A stretch of 64,000 nt of DNA, taken from Asterias amurensis (Eukaryota > Echinodermata > Asteroidea > Forcipulatida > Asteriidae). This document shows positions 1 to 13,700 of the stretch, piece after piece. A program made the position numbers and the translations under genes. Position 1 is the stretch's first letter, and each line of letters begins with the position of its first letter. The stretch is taken from positions 8,382,501 through 8,446,500 of the forward strand of contig NC_092666.1 of assembly GCF_032118995.1 (NCBI RefSeq). Direction: 5' to 3'. The notes under the pieces were generated by a model. The model had not been told where the DNA came from and did no database searches. It saw only the letters and a list, made by a program, of their open reading frames with translations.

Positions 1-417
1 ATCATCTACTATTGGCCAAATTTCCGACCATCACGTAACCTTCCTATGCGGAAAGAGCCATTAAGTATGACGTTATGCACCACATCGAAACTAAGGACCC
101 CCCCACATCAGCCTGTGCTCGTCGCCTCGCACCGGACAGACTCACCATCGCTAAACATGAATTTGAACATTTATGCTACAAATTGGTATAGTCCGCCCCT
201 CCAAAAGCAACTGGGCATCTCCACTTCACATGTTTCCTAAAAAAAAACCGGGTGATCTGTTTGGAAAGGGGTCTGTTAGTAACTGTAGAAGTCAAAGATG
301 AAGATTGGCAGCTCGCTGAAGTACATGTAGTGACAACTGCACGGTTGAAAAAAATTGTTGAAGACTTAAATACTTAAAGTCTAGTTAACAAAGATTGTCA
401 TGCTACTTGTAGCAATT
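1..417. other. left edge, no gene recognised
   Basis: No convincing exon, RNA gene or repeat was recognised here. It lies downstream of the apparent end of the HPS6 gene, so it should be 3' flank or intergenic DNA. A 64-codon open frame at 46-240 (+) has no recognisable domain and is probably chance. Confidence 0.4.
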
Positions 418-797
418 AGGAACCATCTGGTGTTTCTGGTCAGCAGAGTGTGGGTTCGAATCCCCAGCCGTGACACTTGTGTCCTTAAGCAAGACACTTA
501 ACCACTGCTTCGTCCTTCGGATGGGACGTAAAGCCGTTGGTCCCATGTGTTGTGTAACGCATGTAAAAGAACCCAGTGCACTTATCGAAAAGAGAAGGGG
601 TTCGCCCCGGTGTTCCTGGCTGTGGCTGCTGTATGCGCCGTAGCACATTGTAAACCCTTATAAGGTGCTAAATAATTGGGTCTTAGAATTCATCACTGCA
701 ATAACCTGTCTTTCTGAAAGTTTGTATATACTCAGCGCCTTGAGTACCTCGTTTGGTAGATACGTGCGCTATATAAGACTTCGATATTATTATTATT
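418..797 (+). repeat. tRNA-derived SINE, head-truncated copy
   Basis: The stretch matches a longer copy at 2410-2811 and the reverse copy at 12461-12862. It starts inside the tRNA-like head (variable arm and GGTTCGAATCC B box at about 449-460), continues through a body with GTTGTGTAACGCATG and CCCTTATAAGG, and ends in a GCGCTATATAAGACTTCG tail followed by ATT repeats. The tail plus simple repeat is the usual 3' end of a SINE mobilised by a LINE. The first part of the head is missing. Confidence 0.8.
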
Positions 798-1592
798 GAT
801 TGAGAGTGGTAAAATCAATCAGCAAGATTGTCTGCTTAAACGGCTCTATTAGGCCCTGTAATACCATTTAATATCAGGTTTTTTCATTCCTGTCCTTCTG
901 ACTACACCATGCAAAGCTTCAAATCCAAACACTTCTCAACTGATAAATATCCAGCTGAAAACTCTTAATTGCCTAAGTAATATAAACTAACCACATAGCG
1001 AGGGCGTTAGACCAAATTTCTGAAATCTACCATGATTTTAAAAATAAGGTACAATTTGCAAATTTTTTTTAAGGTTATAAACAAATTGTCTTGAGGAATA
1101 TTTCTGTTAAATAATTGACATAATAATTACCCTCCAAACATTCACTTTCTATTTGAATTTACCAAAACAAAATTATATTTCTGTTTGATTTTGCCAAGTT
1201 AAAACAACAAAATCACTCACAAAATAGTCTGGTTTTTTTTCCCCCTGAAAATCTGACCGCATTGGTCGAAAACAGTTTGAATGAACAAGAAGATTACAAG
1301 AAATCAGGCAAGATATTCAACTTCTTGAGAAAAGTTGGAAGATTTTATCGAGTACACAGAGGCTGATCGACATGGATGTGTTGTGTTGAGTTTGATGAAC
1401 TTTTCAGGCTATTTTAATCACAAATCAGACTCAAGTAGGAAGAATGTCATGCCAGAATACATATTCCTCAAAACAATGTCCACCACCTTTAAGTTTCAAG
1501 TCAAACACAAAATATAGACTTGGACTATACATACATTTCATTTCTTTGGCATAAAAGTTATTTCAGTACTCACAAGATGCAGCCATTACACC
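798..1592. other. unassigned AT-rich stretch, 3' flank of HPS6
   Basis: AT-rich sequence without a recognised exon or repeat. No clear AATAAA on the minus strand just beyond the HPS6 stop was found, so the 3' UTR end is not defined. Confidence 0.4.
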
Positions 1593-1758
1593 TTATTTAC
1601 CTTTGACCTTTTCTTGTTGCAGCATTTTCATGAGTTGATTTCTGACCATGCCAATCTGGAGGTCATCTTGAGGTCGGCATAAGACCTGTTGACACAGATG
1701 GATTCTGGGATTGCTCGGTTGGTGGTGAGTAGTCAGCAGCTTCAAGAATTCTAAGGAA
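1593..1758 (-). CDS. HPS6: HPS6 last traced exon
   Basis: The acceptor at 1759-1760 follows a TTGTTTT tract. The first base completes the AG left by the previous exon (Ser), then SLEFLKLLTTHHQP follows, matching the position of human LAPAELLLLLRTYLP. It ends IGMVRNQLMKMLQQEKVKGK and a TAA at 1593. A GTAAAT donor at 1600 would skip that stop, so a further 3' exon cannot be excluded; human HPS6 runs about 30 residues further. Confidence 0.7.
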
Positions 1759-4700
1759 CTAAAACAAGAACAAAAAAGAAAACTTAAGAGGAAATGTAGC
1801 TCAGGGAAACACCAATAAAGCTGTTTCACTCTGTGGAACTCATATGGAGGGCACGATATTATGGATTGACACTTCGTTTAAAACTACTCTGTATTTTAAC
1901 AGGATTCCACCACTAAATCTACCTTCATTTGCACTAGATTCACCAAGACAGTCCACTCTCCAGTTGTGCTGAAGTCAAGTTAAACTCTCAATCATCATTA
2001 AACTCCAATATGCCACCAAAACAAAAGACAAGAAACGGTTGGTCTTGTCTGCTGACCATGATGACCAACTTGACTGTGATGGCACCATGTCGGATTCTAC
2101 ATCTGACACTCTATTTTCGTTACTCCGACAAAAACTTCAAGAAAAGAATTCTGGTATTCAAAATCGACTTAACACAGTCATTCAATCGGCAATCTCTTCT
2201 TTCAAGAATGGCAACAATAGAAAAAAACACCTGGAGATGGGGAATCCGTCATTTTCACCACCCAAGCTGTTGATGACATGAAAAACGAGAACACAGCATC
2301 AAGGAAACAACTTCTGAACTGGAGTCAACGAGATGTAAAATCGTTCAGCTAGAGGAGTCAACTCTACATTTGGAGAGATATTTAAGAAGCTTCAACTGAA
2401 GACTCAGAAGTGTCGTGGCCTAGCGGTTAAGAGCACCGAATTCAAACTCTGGTGTTTCTGGTCAGCCGAGTGTGGGTTCGAATCCCCAGCCGTGACACTT
2501 GTGTCCTTAAGCAAGACACTTAACTAATGCTTCGTCCTTGGGATGGGACGTAAAGCCAATGGTCCCATGTGTTGTGTAACGCATGTAAAAGAACCCAGTG
2601 CACTTTTCGAAAAGAGAAGTGGTTCGCCCCGGTGTTCCAGGCTATGGCTGCTGTATGCGCGGTAGCGCCTTGTAGAAAACCCTTATAATTGAGTCTCAAA
2701 ATTCATCACTGCAATTACCTATCTTTCTGAAAGTTTGTATATACTCAGCACCTTGACTACCTTGTTTGGTAGATACGTGCGCTACACTATACTTCGACAT
2801 TGTTATTATTCCCCAGCTTGAAAATGAACCCCCATCCTACCCTTACGACAAAAATAAAGGAACGTCTGGCCGATAAATCTGACCTCCAACCAGAGATGCG
2901 CGCCAATCTGGACGCATCCAGAACACACCCGCTGACAAGCCTCGGCACATCTCAGTCAAGATTATATATCGCCCTGAACGACAAGCAGTAATGCAACAAG
3001 GCCAAGAAACCCTATCTAAATGTTGGATCGTTATTGGTAGCTTAATAAAAACATACATAGCAGGCAAGAAACTCGTGTTTCTTAATGGTCCTCAAAACAT
3101 CAACGGCCAGAAATACATCCCTCCACCATCTGATTCAAGTCCACACTAAGAACTGACCTAAAATCATCAAGTCTACTAAACATAAAGGAACCCGTTGCCT
3201 TGGATCGGTCGAGTTGGTCTTTGTAAAGCGTCTGTAACCGTTTGTATTAAAATGCATATATGATTAGAAAGATATTTTAAAAGTAGAATATAATGATCCA
3301 CACAAGTATCACTCGAAATTGTGTGGTTTTCATTTTACCTCGTCGACAAACACGGTCGGGCCATTTATGGGAGTCAAATTAAAGTAAAAGGAAAACCACA
3401 CAGTTTCGAGGCAAATGTGTGTGGATCATTAAATTCTACTTTTTAATCATCTTTCTAACCATGCATTTTATAACAAAATGGTTACAAATGCTTTTCAAAG
3501 ACCAACTCGACGGATCCAAGGCAATGTGTTCCTGCAATTATCAGCTGATGGTCTTAACTAAGCTACATGTAAGTACCTCAGAATCTACCGGTAATTACAG
3601 TTTACACACCTTATCTGTTTAGGCAGACAATCCCACAGCTGATCACAGTATTGTTGAATGATTTCTCGCTCCTGGAACATTTTAATAAAGAAAGAATTGA
3701 CAACATATAGATGTCAGCAAAAACATATATTGCAGATTCCGATTGGTCAATAAATCTAAAATTGAAATGACAAGACCAACCTTTTTCTTTAGTAGGAAAT
3801 CTCAACATGGACATTTCCACAAAAATATTTCAGAGTCCATAGACACAACAATCACTGTAACAGTTGCCAGAGAGTCTTTTTTTACAGGTCCAAGTTTCGG
3901 TTTACTGTCTTAATGTTTTCAAATTTTTACTCTTCAGATTGTTTTGTAAGGTCCTTGTACTTTCATTTGTTTGGATTGCTGTATATTTTCCTGTTGTAAA
4001 ATTTTTAATATTTTTATAATTATTTTGTTACGCGCTTGTGTACTTTTTATGGAATGGGCGCAATAAAAATGAATAAATTATAAAATTATCCACAAAAGTC
4101 CACAAAATAGCAACTTGATAATAGCAACAAAATAGCAACTCGAGTCCAAGTCACATGACTCGAGCTAAAGGGAAGGTACACATTTGGTAATTACTCAAAA
4201 CAAATATTAACTTAAAAACTGACTTGGTAACGAGCATTTTAGAGCTGTTGATAGTATAAAACATTGTGGGAAACGACTCCCTCTGAAGTAACATAGTTTT
4301 TGAGAAAGTGGTAATTTCTCACTAAAATATTAAAAGTCTTCTAGCTAGAAGTCTTTTATTCCTATCTGAAAGCACACAAATTCGTCCATCAAGGGTGTTT
4401 TTTCTTTCATAATTTTCTCGCAACTTTGATTACCTATTGAGGTCAAACTTTCACAGGCTTGTTATTTTATGCTTATGATGGGATACACCAAGTGAGAAGA
4501 CTGGTCTTTGACAATTACCAATAGTGTCCAGTGCCTTTAATAAGTTTAATAAATAAAACAAAACAAGATTGAAATATAATGGGTTTCTTTTTCCTCTTCT
4601 TTTGGGACGGATGAGAAACATCAAAACTAAAACATAAAAACATTAAAGATGATATTAACTGACCTGTAGTAGTGATGTAAGAAGGACATGGAAAAGCTCT

Positions 4701-7700
4701 GAATGAGTCAGACTATTGTCTGCAAGTTTCTGGACGAGGTTGATAGACTCTGACCATAACTTGTATTTCAGTAGAAGCTTCAGAGCGTTCAATTGACCAT
4801 GAGATATTGAGCTGTTTACAACACAAATAAATAAATGGTAAAGTTTCAATAAGGGAATCAATGTGTGGTGGAGGTTTTCAACAAGTGGTTTTAACCCGCT
4901 GAGGCCTGGTTCTTGATAATTTGACCGAGACGAAGTCGAGGTAAATTATCAAGAACTAGGCCTCGGCAGGTTAAAACCACTAGTTGAAAACCGATTCAAC
5001 ACACTTTGATTCCCATTCATAAATACCTTTTAGGTAAAAAACACCAACACATTTTGGTCAAAAAGTAAAACAAATGCAAAAATTATAATTGTTCAATGAT
5101 TTCTTTGAACACAACACTCCTCCAGCAATGAAATGGTAAGGCCCTCGGGTAAACAACTCATTATAAGGAGATTGCTGTGCGCGTATCGCCTGATGTGGCA
5201 CAACTGTTCCAGCCGTTGCTCTCGACCAATAGGAATGAAGAAACTGTCATATAAGCACAGGTGCAAGCTCGCATGTCACGCCCATGTTTCAACACTTTTT
5301 ACTGGTGTTATATCATCCATTCAAACAACCCCTCGTGGTGCCCTCTCGACCAATCAGAAATGGATAAACTGTCTTAGGTATTTATCAATAAGACATTCAA
5401 ATAATAAGCAAACTAAGTGGTATCAATGGTTATCACAATAATATAGTCCAATGCTTTCTGTGGGAACTCTCACTTTCTCTTGACTCCGTGTTCTCACAGC
5501 CAGCACCGTACACGACTTGCAAACTTGATAGCTTACAGTACATTTTCATAGTTGTTATAAATTGGTAGCATAAATGATTTATTCTCACATAATTAAAAAC
5601 CAACTAAAAATTTCAAAGAATAAAACAGTCAGAAGTTTGTAATTTATGAGAGATTTTGTGCAAATTACTGCAACCAAAGTAAGCAGCAGTAAATGTCCTT
5701 CAACATTTTTACAATTATTTGACTGAAACATTTGTAATAAAATTTGGGATAAATTTGTGGACTATTGTGTTATGGATACCTTACCTGAGGCGCAAGAGTT
5801 CTGCTTTGGCTAGTACTGCTCCTTCCCTATTCCTGGAATGGTCTGGTCCTGGCAGACTGCCAAGCGCAATGTCATAAAGCTTACCCTATTAACAGAAAGG
5901 AATGGACCAGGGCCCAATTTAATAGAGCTGCTTTTGCACATCATTTTGCTTAAGCTAAAAAGTCCTTGCTTAGTAAATTCAGATTACCGGCCAAGACTCT
6001 ACTAAATTGTTATGCTAAAGTAAACAACTGCTAAATACCAGTCACAAGCAATGTATATGGCATGAAATTTTGGCCAGTAACATGTGTAAAATAAGCGAGC
6101 TGTTTTCGTGCTTAAGCAATTTTTTGGCTAAAAGCAGCTCTATGAAATTGGGCCCAGAAGATAAAAAGGGGGTGGAATAGTCCTAGTGTTCTGGTTACCC
6201 ACTTACAGTATCAACAGTTGTTTTTGGTCATTGAGAACAATGTTGTAGCCACAATAGGCGGTGTTGGGCAAGCCTGCCCAGAACTAACAAATTGCACAAA
6301 ATATTCCCCCGAGGGACTTTGAGTGACCAGAAGAGCAACCTATTTGCTGAGACCGAGGGAAATAGGCCCCTCTTCTCTGCACTCACAGGCCAGAGGGGGG
6401 GGGGGGGGGGGGGGGGGGGGGAATAGACATACACTAGTTACCAAATTATCCCAGTTTTATAACACAACGATCTTAAATGTGAAATAAGAACAGAAATCTG
6501 GAAAAGAAAGGAAGTGTTGTAGTTGCTCTTCACGGTTCAAGTCAAGCGAGGGCGCTAACCGGGCACTATTTTCAAAGACTAGTGCCCGCTCGGGAATTAG
6601 TTCCCGCAAAACGTGCGCGTGCGATCACTAGACTGTATTAGTTCATCCCACGTGACCACGTTTCAGCCAAACAGAATACAGATCAAGCAAGAGGTGTGTT
6701 ATAATTTAATTTAGCGTCCACCACTAACATTGGTCTAACTACAACACTGATTGAGACTATTAGAAACGCTGAAGATCAATATTTCCTCCTCAAGACATTT
6801 CTTTTTCCCCACCCATCCTAGTTTGTTTGTTTTTCTTTTGTTTTGTTGTCATAGTCTCATGTAAAGCGCTCTGTTCTCCGTAGAGCGCTATATAAATGTT
6901 TCATATTATTATTATTATTATTATTATTTGTGTGCATACTTGGGATGTTAATGCTACAGTAGTTTTAAAAGCACTCATTTATGGGAATCTTTTTTTCATT
7001 TTTGTTTCACCTACTCAAGTTAAGTTACCAATAAGCAAGTAGAAGAAGTGAACTACTGCTAGAGTTCAAAGACTGGTTGGGATATTTTTCAAGACGAGTT
7101 TCGAATTCAAATTGTTTTAACTGAGGAAGTTGACTGTCAGTCTGCATTGTGTATCTCTAAAACTAAAATCAAAACATTTAAACAAAATTAAAATCATTTA
7201 AATCTTTACCACGCTTTTTTTCCTCAAGAAAGCTGATTCATCTGTAACTTTATCTCGTATCTGTTGGCAGAGCTGCACAAAATCAACCTACATAATAAAG
7301 AGCAAGCAAAACAAACAGGATGTCAGGATGTAACAAAGATTCTGGTTCTTTTTTCGGAACTCCGGAAAGTACTGAGTATACAGTGCTATTTTTTGTGCCT
7401 TGAATATGCCAACTTTTTAAACGCTCACTAAGTATAGCTTCCAGCATATTTTAAGACAAAAGATCTGTCGCAATTTGATTTTACAGGTGATTTATATTAT
7501 CTATGTTTCCCGTAACTTTGGAATGTAAATGGAGTAATGTAAATTCCAGTTGGACGTAGTTGACACACTGTGCATTCATTGGTGATTTATGTTATCTAAT
7601 GTTCCCTGGAACTTTGGAATGTGATGTAATGAAATTTCCAGTAATTATAGGCTAGGCTGTGAGCCGCCAGAGAGGGAGCCCTACGGCTACCCATTGTGTT

Positions 7701-10700
7701 ATTTAAAGACAGTGGACACTATTGGTAATTGTCAAAGACCAGTCTTCTCACTTGGTGTATCTCATCATATACATAAAATAACAAACTTGTGAAAATTTGA
7801 GCTCAATCTGTCATTGAAGTTGCGAGATAGTAATGAAAGAAAAAAAACACCCTTGTCACACAAAGTTGTGTGCGATTAGATGGTTGATTTCGAGACATCA
7901 AGTTCTAAACCTGTGGTCTCGAAATAAAATTTGTGGAAAATTACTTCTTTCTCAAAAACTATGGCACTTCAGAGGGAGCCATTTCTCACAATGTTTTATA
8001 CCATCAACCTCTCCCCATTGCTCGTCACCAAGAAAGGTTTCATGCTAATAATTATTTTGAGTAATTACCAATAGTGTCCACTGCCTTTAAAGGGAACAAA
8101 AGAGGGTTTTTGATCTTAATCCATGATTTTAAACACAAAGTTTCATCATCCTGTAGCAATAAGATGTCTTGAACATTTAACTCACAAGCTGTGTGGGTGT
8201 TTCTTTGTAGATCAGCCGGCAGATAATTTCAAATATCGGTAATCCCGAGTCTGAGTCAGGAGCAGAAGCAGCCAATGAGATTACAGGAACCGATAAGTCC
8301 AACTCTTCATCATCCAATGGGATAGCTTGAAACGTCACATGACCTAATCATTGACGGAAAGAAAATGAATGAGTAGTAAGCACTGTGTGAATGTATATTC
8401 ATAAATACCTAAGACAGTTTATCCAATCTGATTGGTCGAATGGGCATCACGTGGGGTGTTTGAATGGATGATATAACACCAGTAAAAAGTGTTGAAACAT
8501 GGGCGTGACACGCGAGCTGGCACCTGTGCTTATAAGACAGTTTCTTCATTCCTATTGGGCGAGAGCAACGGCTGGAACAGTTGTGCCACACCACGCAATA
8601 CACGCGACGCGCACAGCAATCTCCTTACCAGGAGTTTTATTAGTTTTTGGTTTTTACCCATATACACCGATGTGTGTAGCACTGTATACTCAGTACTTTC
8701 CCGAGTCACAGGCACTCGGGAAAGTACTGAGTATACAGTGCTACACACATCGGTGTATATGGGTAAAAACCAAAAATTAATATTCTTTATCTCCGATGCA
8801 AATTTAACATCTATTAAAATTACCAGGAGTTGTTTACTCGAGGGCTTTACCATTTTATAGCTGGAGGGGTGTTGTGTTGAAAGAAATCATTGAACAGTTA
8901 TAATTGCTGCATTTATTTTACTTTTTGACCAAAAAATGTTGATGTTTGACAGAAAAGGTATTTATGAATGGGAATCAAAGTGTGTTGAATCGGTTTTCAA
9001 CCAGTGGTTTAAACCCGCCGAGGCCTGGTTCTTGATAATTTACCTTGACTTCGTCTCGGTAAAATTATCAAGAACCAGGCCTCGGCGAGTTTAAACCACT
9101 GGTTGAAAACCTCTCCACCACACATTGATTCCCTTATTGATAGGATCTATAAGGCTAGGAGTCATGTATTGTCTAAGATGGATTTTGAAAATTTCCAGGT
9201 TTTGATAACGCTTAGATTCCAAGAAGCTCTCATACACAGAGTCCTCAGTGCTAGAGAAAAAGATCAACGAGCAACTCTCTTCAGATTTTCAGGAGACCTT
9301 TAAAGGCAGTGGACACTCTTGGTAATTACTAAACATAATTATTAGCATAAAACCTTACTTGGCAACGAGTAATAGGGAGAAGTTGATAGTATAAAACATT
9401 GTGAGAAATGGCTCTCTCTGATGTGACACAGTTTGCGAGAAAGAAGCAATTTTCCACGAAGTTGATTTTGAGACCTCAGATTTAGAATTTGAGGTCTCGA
9501 AATCAAGCATCTGAAAGCACACAACTTCATGTGACAAGGGTGCTTTTTTCTTTCATAATTATCTCACAACTTTGACAACCAAGTGCGCTCAAATTTCCAC
9601 AGGTTTGTTATTTTATGCATATGTTGAGATACACCAAGTGAGAAGACTGGTCAGTGACAATTTCCAATAGTGTCCAGTGTCTTTAAGACTCATTTCCGTT
9701 TGAACCAACATTTTTGCAATGAAATGCTTCATACATTTCTTTGTTTGATCTTATGCGCGTAGAGACTCCTGCATTATGCACAATACAAATTTTTATATGA
9801 AGCCTGGTTCATGATTCCTGCGAATGTGAATGAAAAGCAAATAGTGACGTCACAACTCTTGTTTTTCGCTGGGAATAATTTTCAAGAGTTGAGCACAGCT
9901 CAACTGCTGCAAATTATTTGTTTTGTGATGTCAATATTCGCTTCCCATTCACATTCGCGGGAGGTATGAACTGGGCTTTATAATTATCATTTAAAAATGG
10001 ATTATAGCGAGTAAGTCTGCTGCCCCCCACATGTAGTACGTAAACCAATATTTTTGAGAATTCCCTTATGGTTATACCTTTGTCATCGATGGAGCCAACA
10101 TTGAGGCCATCCAGGAGGCTGGACAGAGTTGCCATGGGAAAATGAAGACATAAAAACGTCAGTTGAGATCTCTTGACATTCAATGATACAGTAGAGGTGC
10201 TATCTAGTAGTCTTAGGACTTCCTTCTTAACTGTGTAAGGCTTCTGGGCAACCTATGGGAGATCACAGGGAAAATACACATTTGTTAATTGTCAAAGACC
10301 AGTCTTCTCACTTGGTGTAGCCATACATAACCATAAAATAACAAACCTGTGAAAATTTGGGTTCAATTGGTCATCGAAGTTGCAAGAAAATGATGAAAGA
10401 AAATACACCCTTGTTGAGTGAAATTGTGTGCTTTCAGATAAGAATAAAAGACTTCTACATGTAGCTAGAAGTCTTGTATTATTTTAGTGAGAAATTACCT
10501 CTTTCTCAAAAACTACGTTACTTCAGACGGAGTCGTTTCCCACAATGGTTTACAACAGCTCTCCAATGCTTGTAACCAAGTCAGTTTTTAAGTAAATATT
10601 TGTTTTGAGTAATTACGTACCAAACGTGTACATGTACCTTCCCTTTAACATGATAGCAAATCTAGTAAAATAGCAATGGTCCTTTTCAGAAATACCACAT

Positions 10701-13700
10701 TGATGTACTATGGTGTTTCTGCAAACTTTACTAGATTGTATTTCCCCTACATGTAAGTAAAGCTTTAAAGACACTGGACACTATTGGTAATCGTCAAAAA
10801 GCCAGTCTTCTCTCTTGCTGTATCTCAACATATGCAAAAAACAACAAACCTGTGGAAGTTTGAGCTCAATCGGTTGTCGAAATACAAGACAATAATGACA
10901 GAAAAAACACCCTTGTCACAAGAAGTTGTGTGTTTTCAGATGCTTGATTTCGAGACCACAAATTCTAAATCTGAGGTCTCAAAATCAAATTCATGGAAAA
11001 TTACTTTTCTCGAAAACTGTGTCACTTCAGAGGGAGCCGTTTCTCACAATACTTATACTATGAACCTCTCCCCATTACTCGTTACCAAGTAAGGTTTTAT
11101 GCTAATAATTATTTTGAGTAGTTACCAATTGTGTCCACTGCCTTTAAATCCTTCTCATGCACAAGGTGTTACTGCACACCTTTCTAGACTGAATCTGCAC
11201 CATGCAAAGTTTCAAATCTTTTGAACCACTCAACACCTGAAGAAAAAAGTTTGAGGACACGGGCTCAAGGACTGATAAAACCACATTTTTAAGTGTTTTT
11301 CTTGTGTCCTGTAGTCGCCATGACAATAAACAAACCGGTGACTGCCTTGTAGCCAGAGATCACACCAAGTTTACGATACAACTAGGGAAGCAACATCCCG
11401 CGTTTCCTGGCTAGACTAACTTGATAGAGAGCCCACCACGAAAATGGGAGACTTTTGAACCCTAGGTGGCAGCAGACTTACCAGGTAAATTTCCATTATT
11501 TACATAGTTCTAAACATGTGCATATTGCCGAGGACAATGGTTTTTACCTGGTAAGTCTGCTGCCACCAAGCGCCCCACCTGGTAAGTCTGCTGCCACCAA
11601 GCGCCCCAAACATCCCCATTGGCCTTACTACAACACTGCTGATGACTGAAGTGAAAACTCAAGTAGAAAGACTTACGTTTACTTGTCCTTCCCACACATC
11701 CATCTTCTGTTGGTACAGCTGCCAGTATTGCTGCAGTAGTGGATTCATACTATCATTCAACTTCGTCTTGACTTCTGGCTTTTTATCTTTCTCATCATAC
11801 AGAGACTCAAGGACTTGACTAGCTGCTGGTTTGTGGTCATCATCTGCACCCTGAAAGATCAAATACTTTATTGGTAAGCTAAAACCAACCTCGGCACTAT
11901 TTTATAAAGCTAAAAAACTGCTTGACAAATTTCTTTGCTAAGCAAAAAATGAGTGGGACAATAGTCACCACAAATGTAAAATTTTATGTAATTTTGGCTG
12001 GAAACCCATTCCTTAAAGCCATTGGACACTTTCGGTACAGAATTTTTTTTTTAAAGTTCACAGATTTACAAATAATTTACAGGGTTTACAGAAGTTAATG
12101 GTGAAAGACTTCTCTTGAAATATTATTTCATGAAATGCTTTACTTTTTGAGAAAACATTAAAACAATATAAATTCTTGATATCGAGAATAACGGATTTAT
12201 TTTAAACACTTGTCATGACACTTCGAATCGTGCGCAAACAAGGGTGGGTTTTCCTGATATTTTCCCCAACTCTGATGACCGATTTAGCCTAAATCTTCAC
12301 AGGTTTGTTATTTTATATATAAGTTTGTATACTGTTAAGATTTAGTAAAAGTGCACAGCGATTGTTATTTGATATACGAAATAACATAAAGACATCTGCT
12401 ACACTCAGTAGTTTTCATACTTTCGTTCATAAAATGGACATAATGTGTACCCATGATTAATATCGAAGTCTTATATAGCGCACGTATCTACCAAACAAGG
12501 TACTCAAGGCGCGGAGTGTATACAAACTTTCAGAAGATAGGTTATTGCAGTTATGAACTCTGAGACCCAATTATTTAGCACTTTATAAGGGTTTACAAGG
12601 TGCTACGGCGCATACAGCAGCCACAGCCAGGACCACCGGGGCAAATACCTTCTCTTTTCGAAAAGTGCACTGCGTTCTTTTACATGCGTTACACAACACA
12701 TGGGACCAACGGCTTTACGTCCCATCCGAAGGACGAAGCAATGGTTAAGTGTCTTGCTTAAGGACACAAGTGTCACGGCTGGGGATTCGAACCCACAATC
12801 TGCTGATCAGAAACACCAGAGTTTGAATTCGGTGCTCTTAACCGCTCGGCCACGACACTTCCGATTGTAGCTATGCAAAAAAAGTGTTCAAGAAACAAGA
12901 TTAACTGACCTTCATTAACGCAACCATTAGACTAGGATTCTGAAAACCTTCTCCAGCGACGGCTTGTCCTTCATTGCCATCCATTACTTCATTACTCTTG
13001 CCTGAGAACGTGTTATAGGCATCCTGAATAGCTGTCTGTGTAGCTAGTCTGTCCTCATTGAACTCACGGAGTGTTGAGATGGCCTCCGACTTGCTGATGT
13101 TAGTTGACAGTGACTGGACATTGGACATCTAAAAAATATATAAATATATTAATATTACACAAAAACAAAGCCAACAAATCCAATAGTTGTTCAATTACTT
13201 TCAGTCATTAAGGTAGAATATACAAGTGTTAAAGGAACATTACAGAATTGGTAAGAAACAAAAATTGTGAAGATCACAGATTTTCATGAAAATTACACGG
13301 TCTAATGATGATGATGATAGTAGAAAACATCCCTTGAAATATTTCTGTCTGAAATGTCGTATTTGATGAGAAATAAGTAATCTAACTTCGCGTTTGAAGT
13401 TTATCGCTCAGTGAGCATTTTATTCATTTTTATTTTGGCATCAGTGCAACGCAACATTTTAATCGGTTTTTCGCTATTCTCTTGTGACCCAAATGGCCGA
13501 TCGATCTCAAACCTCGACAGGTTTGACAATTTATGTATATGGTGGAATACATAAAGTGCCTTCACTGCCAGCAACTGTTTTGTTAGCAAAAACTAATTCT
13601 GTAACATTCCTTTAAAAGAGGTTTGTGGTAACACCATGTGAAAATCCCTTGTTGAGTAGTATTGATTTTGAAAGGAACCGGTGGTTAACGATTCGATGTT

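Noticed and set aside
8489-8860. Overlapping open frames of up to 123 codons on both strands
   Set aside because: They fall on a palindrome inside a dispersed repeat; the same peptide appears on both strands because the arms are inverse copies.
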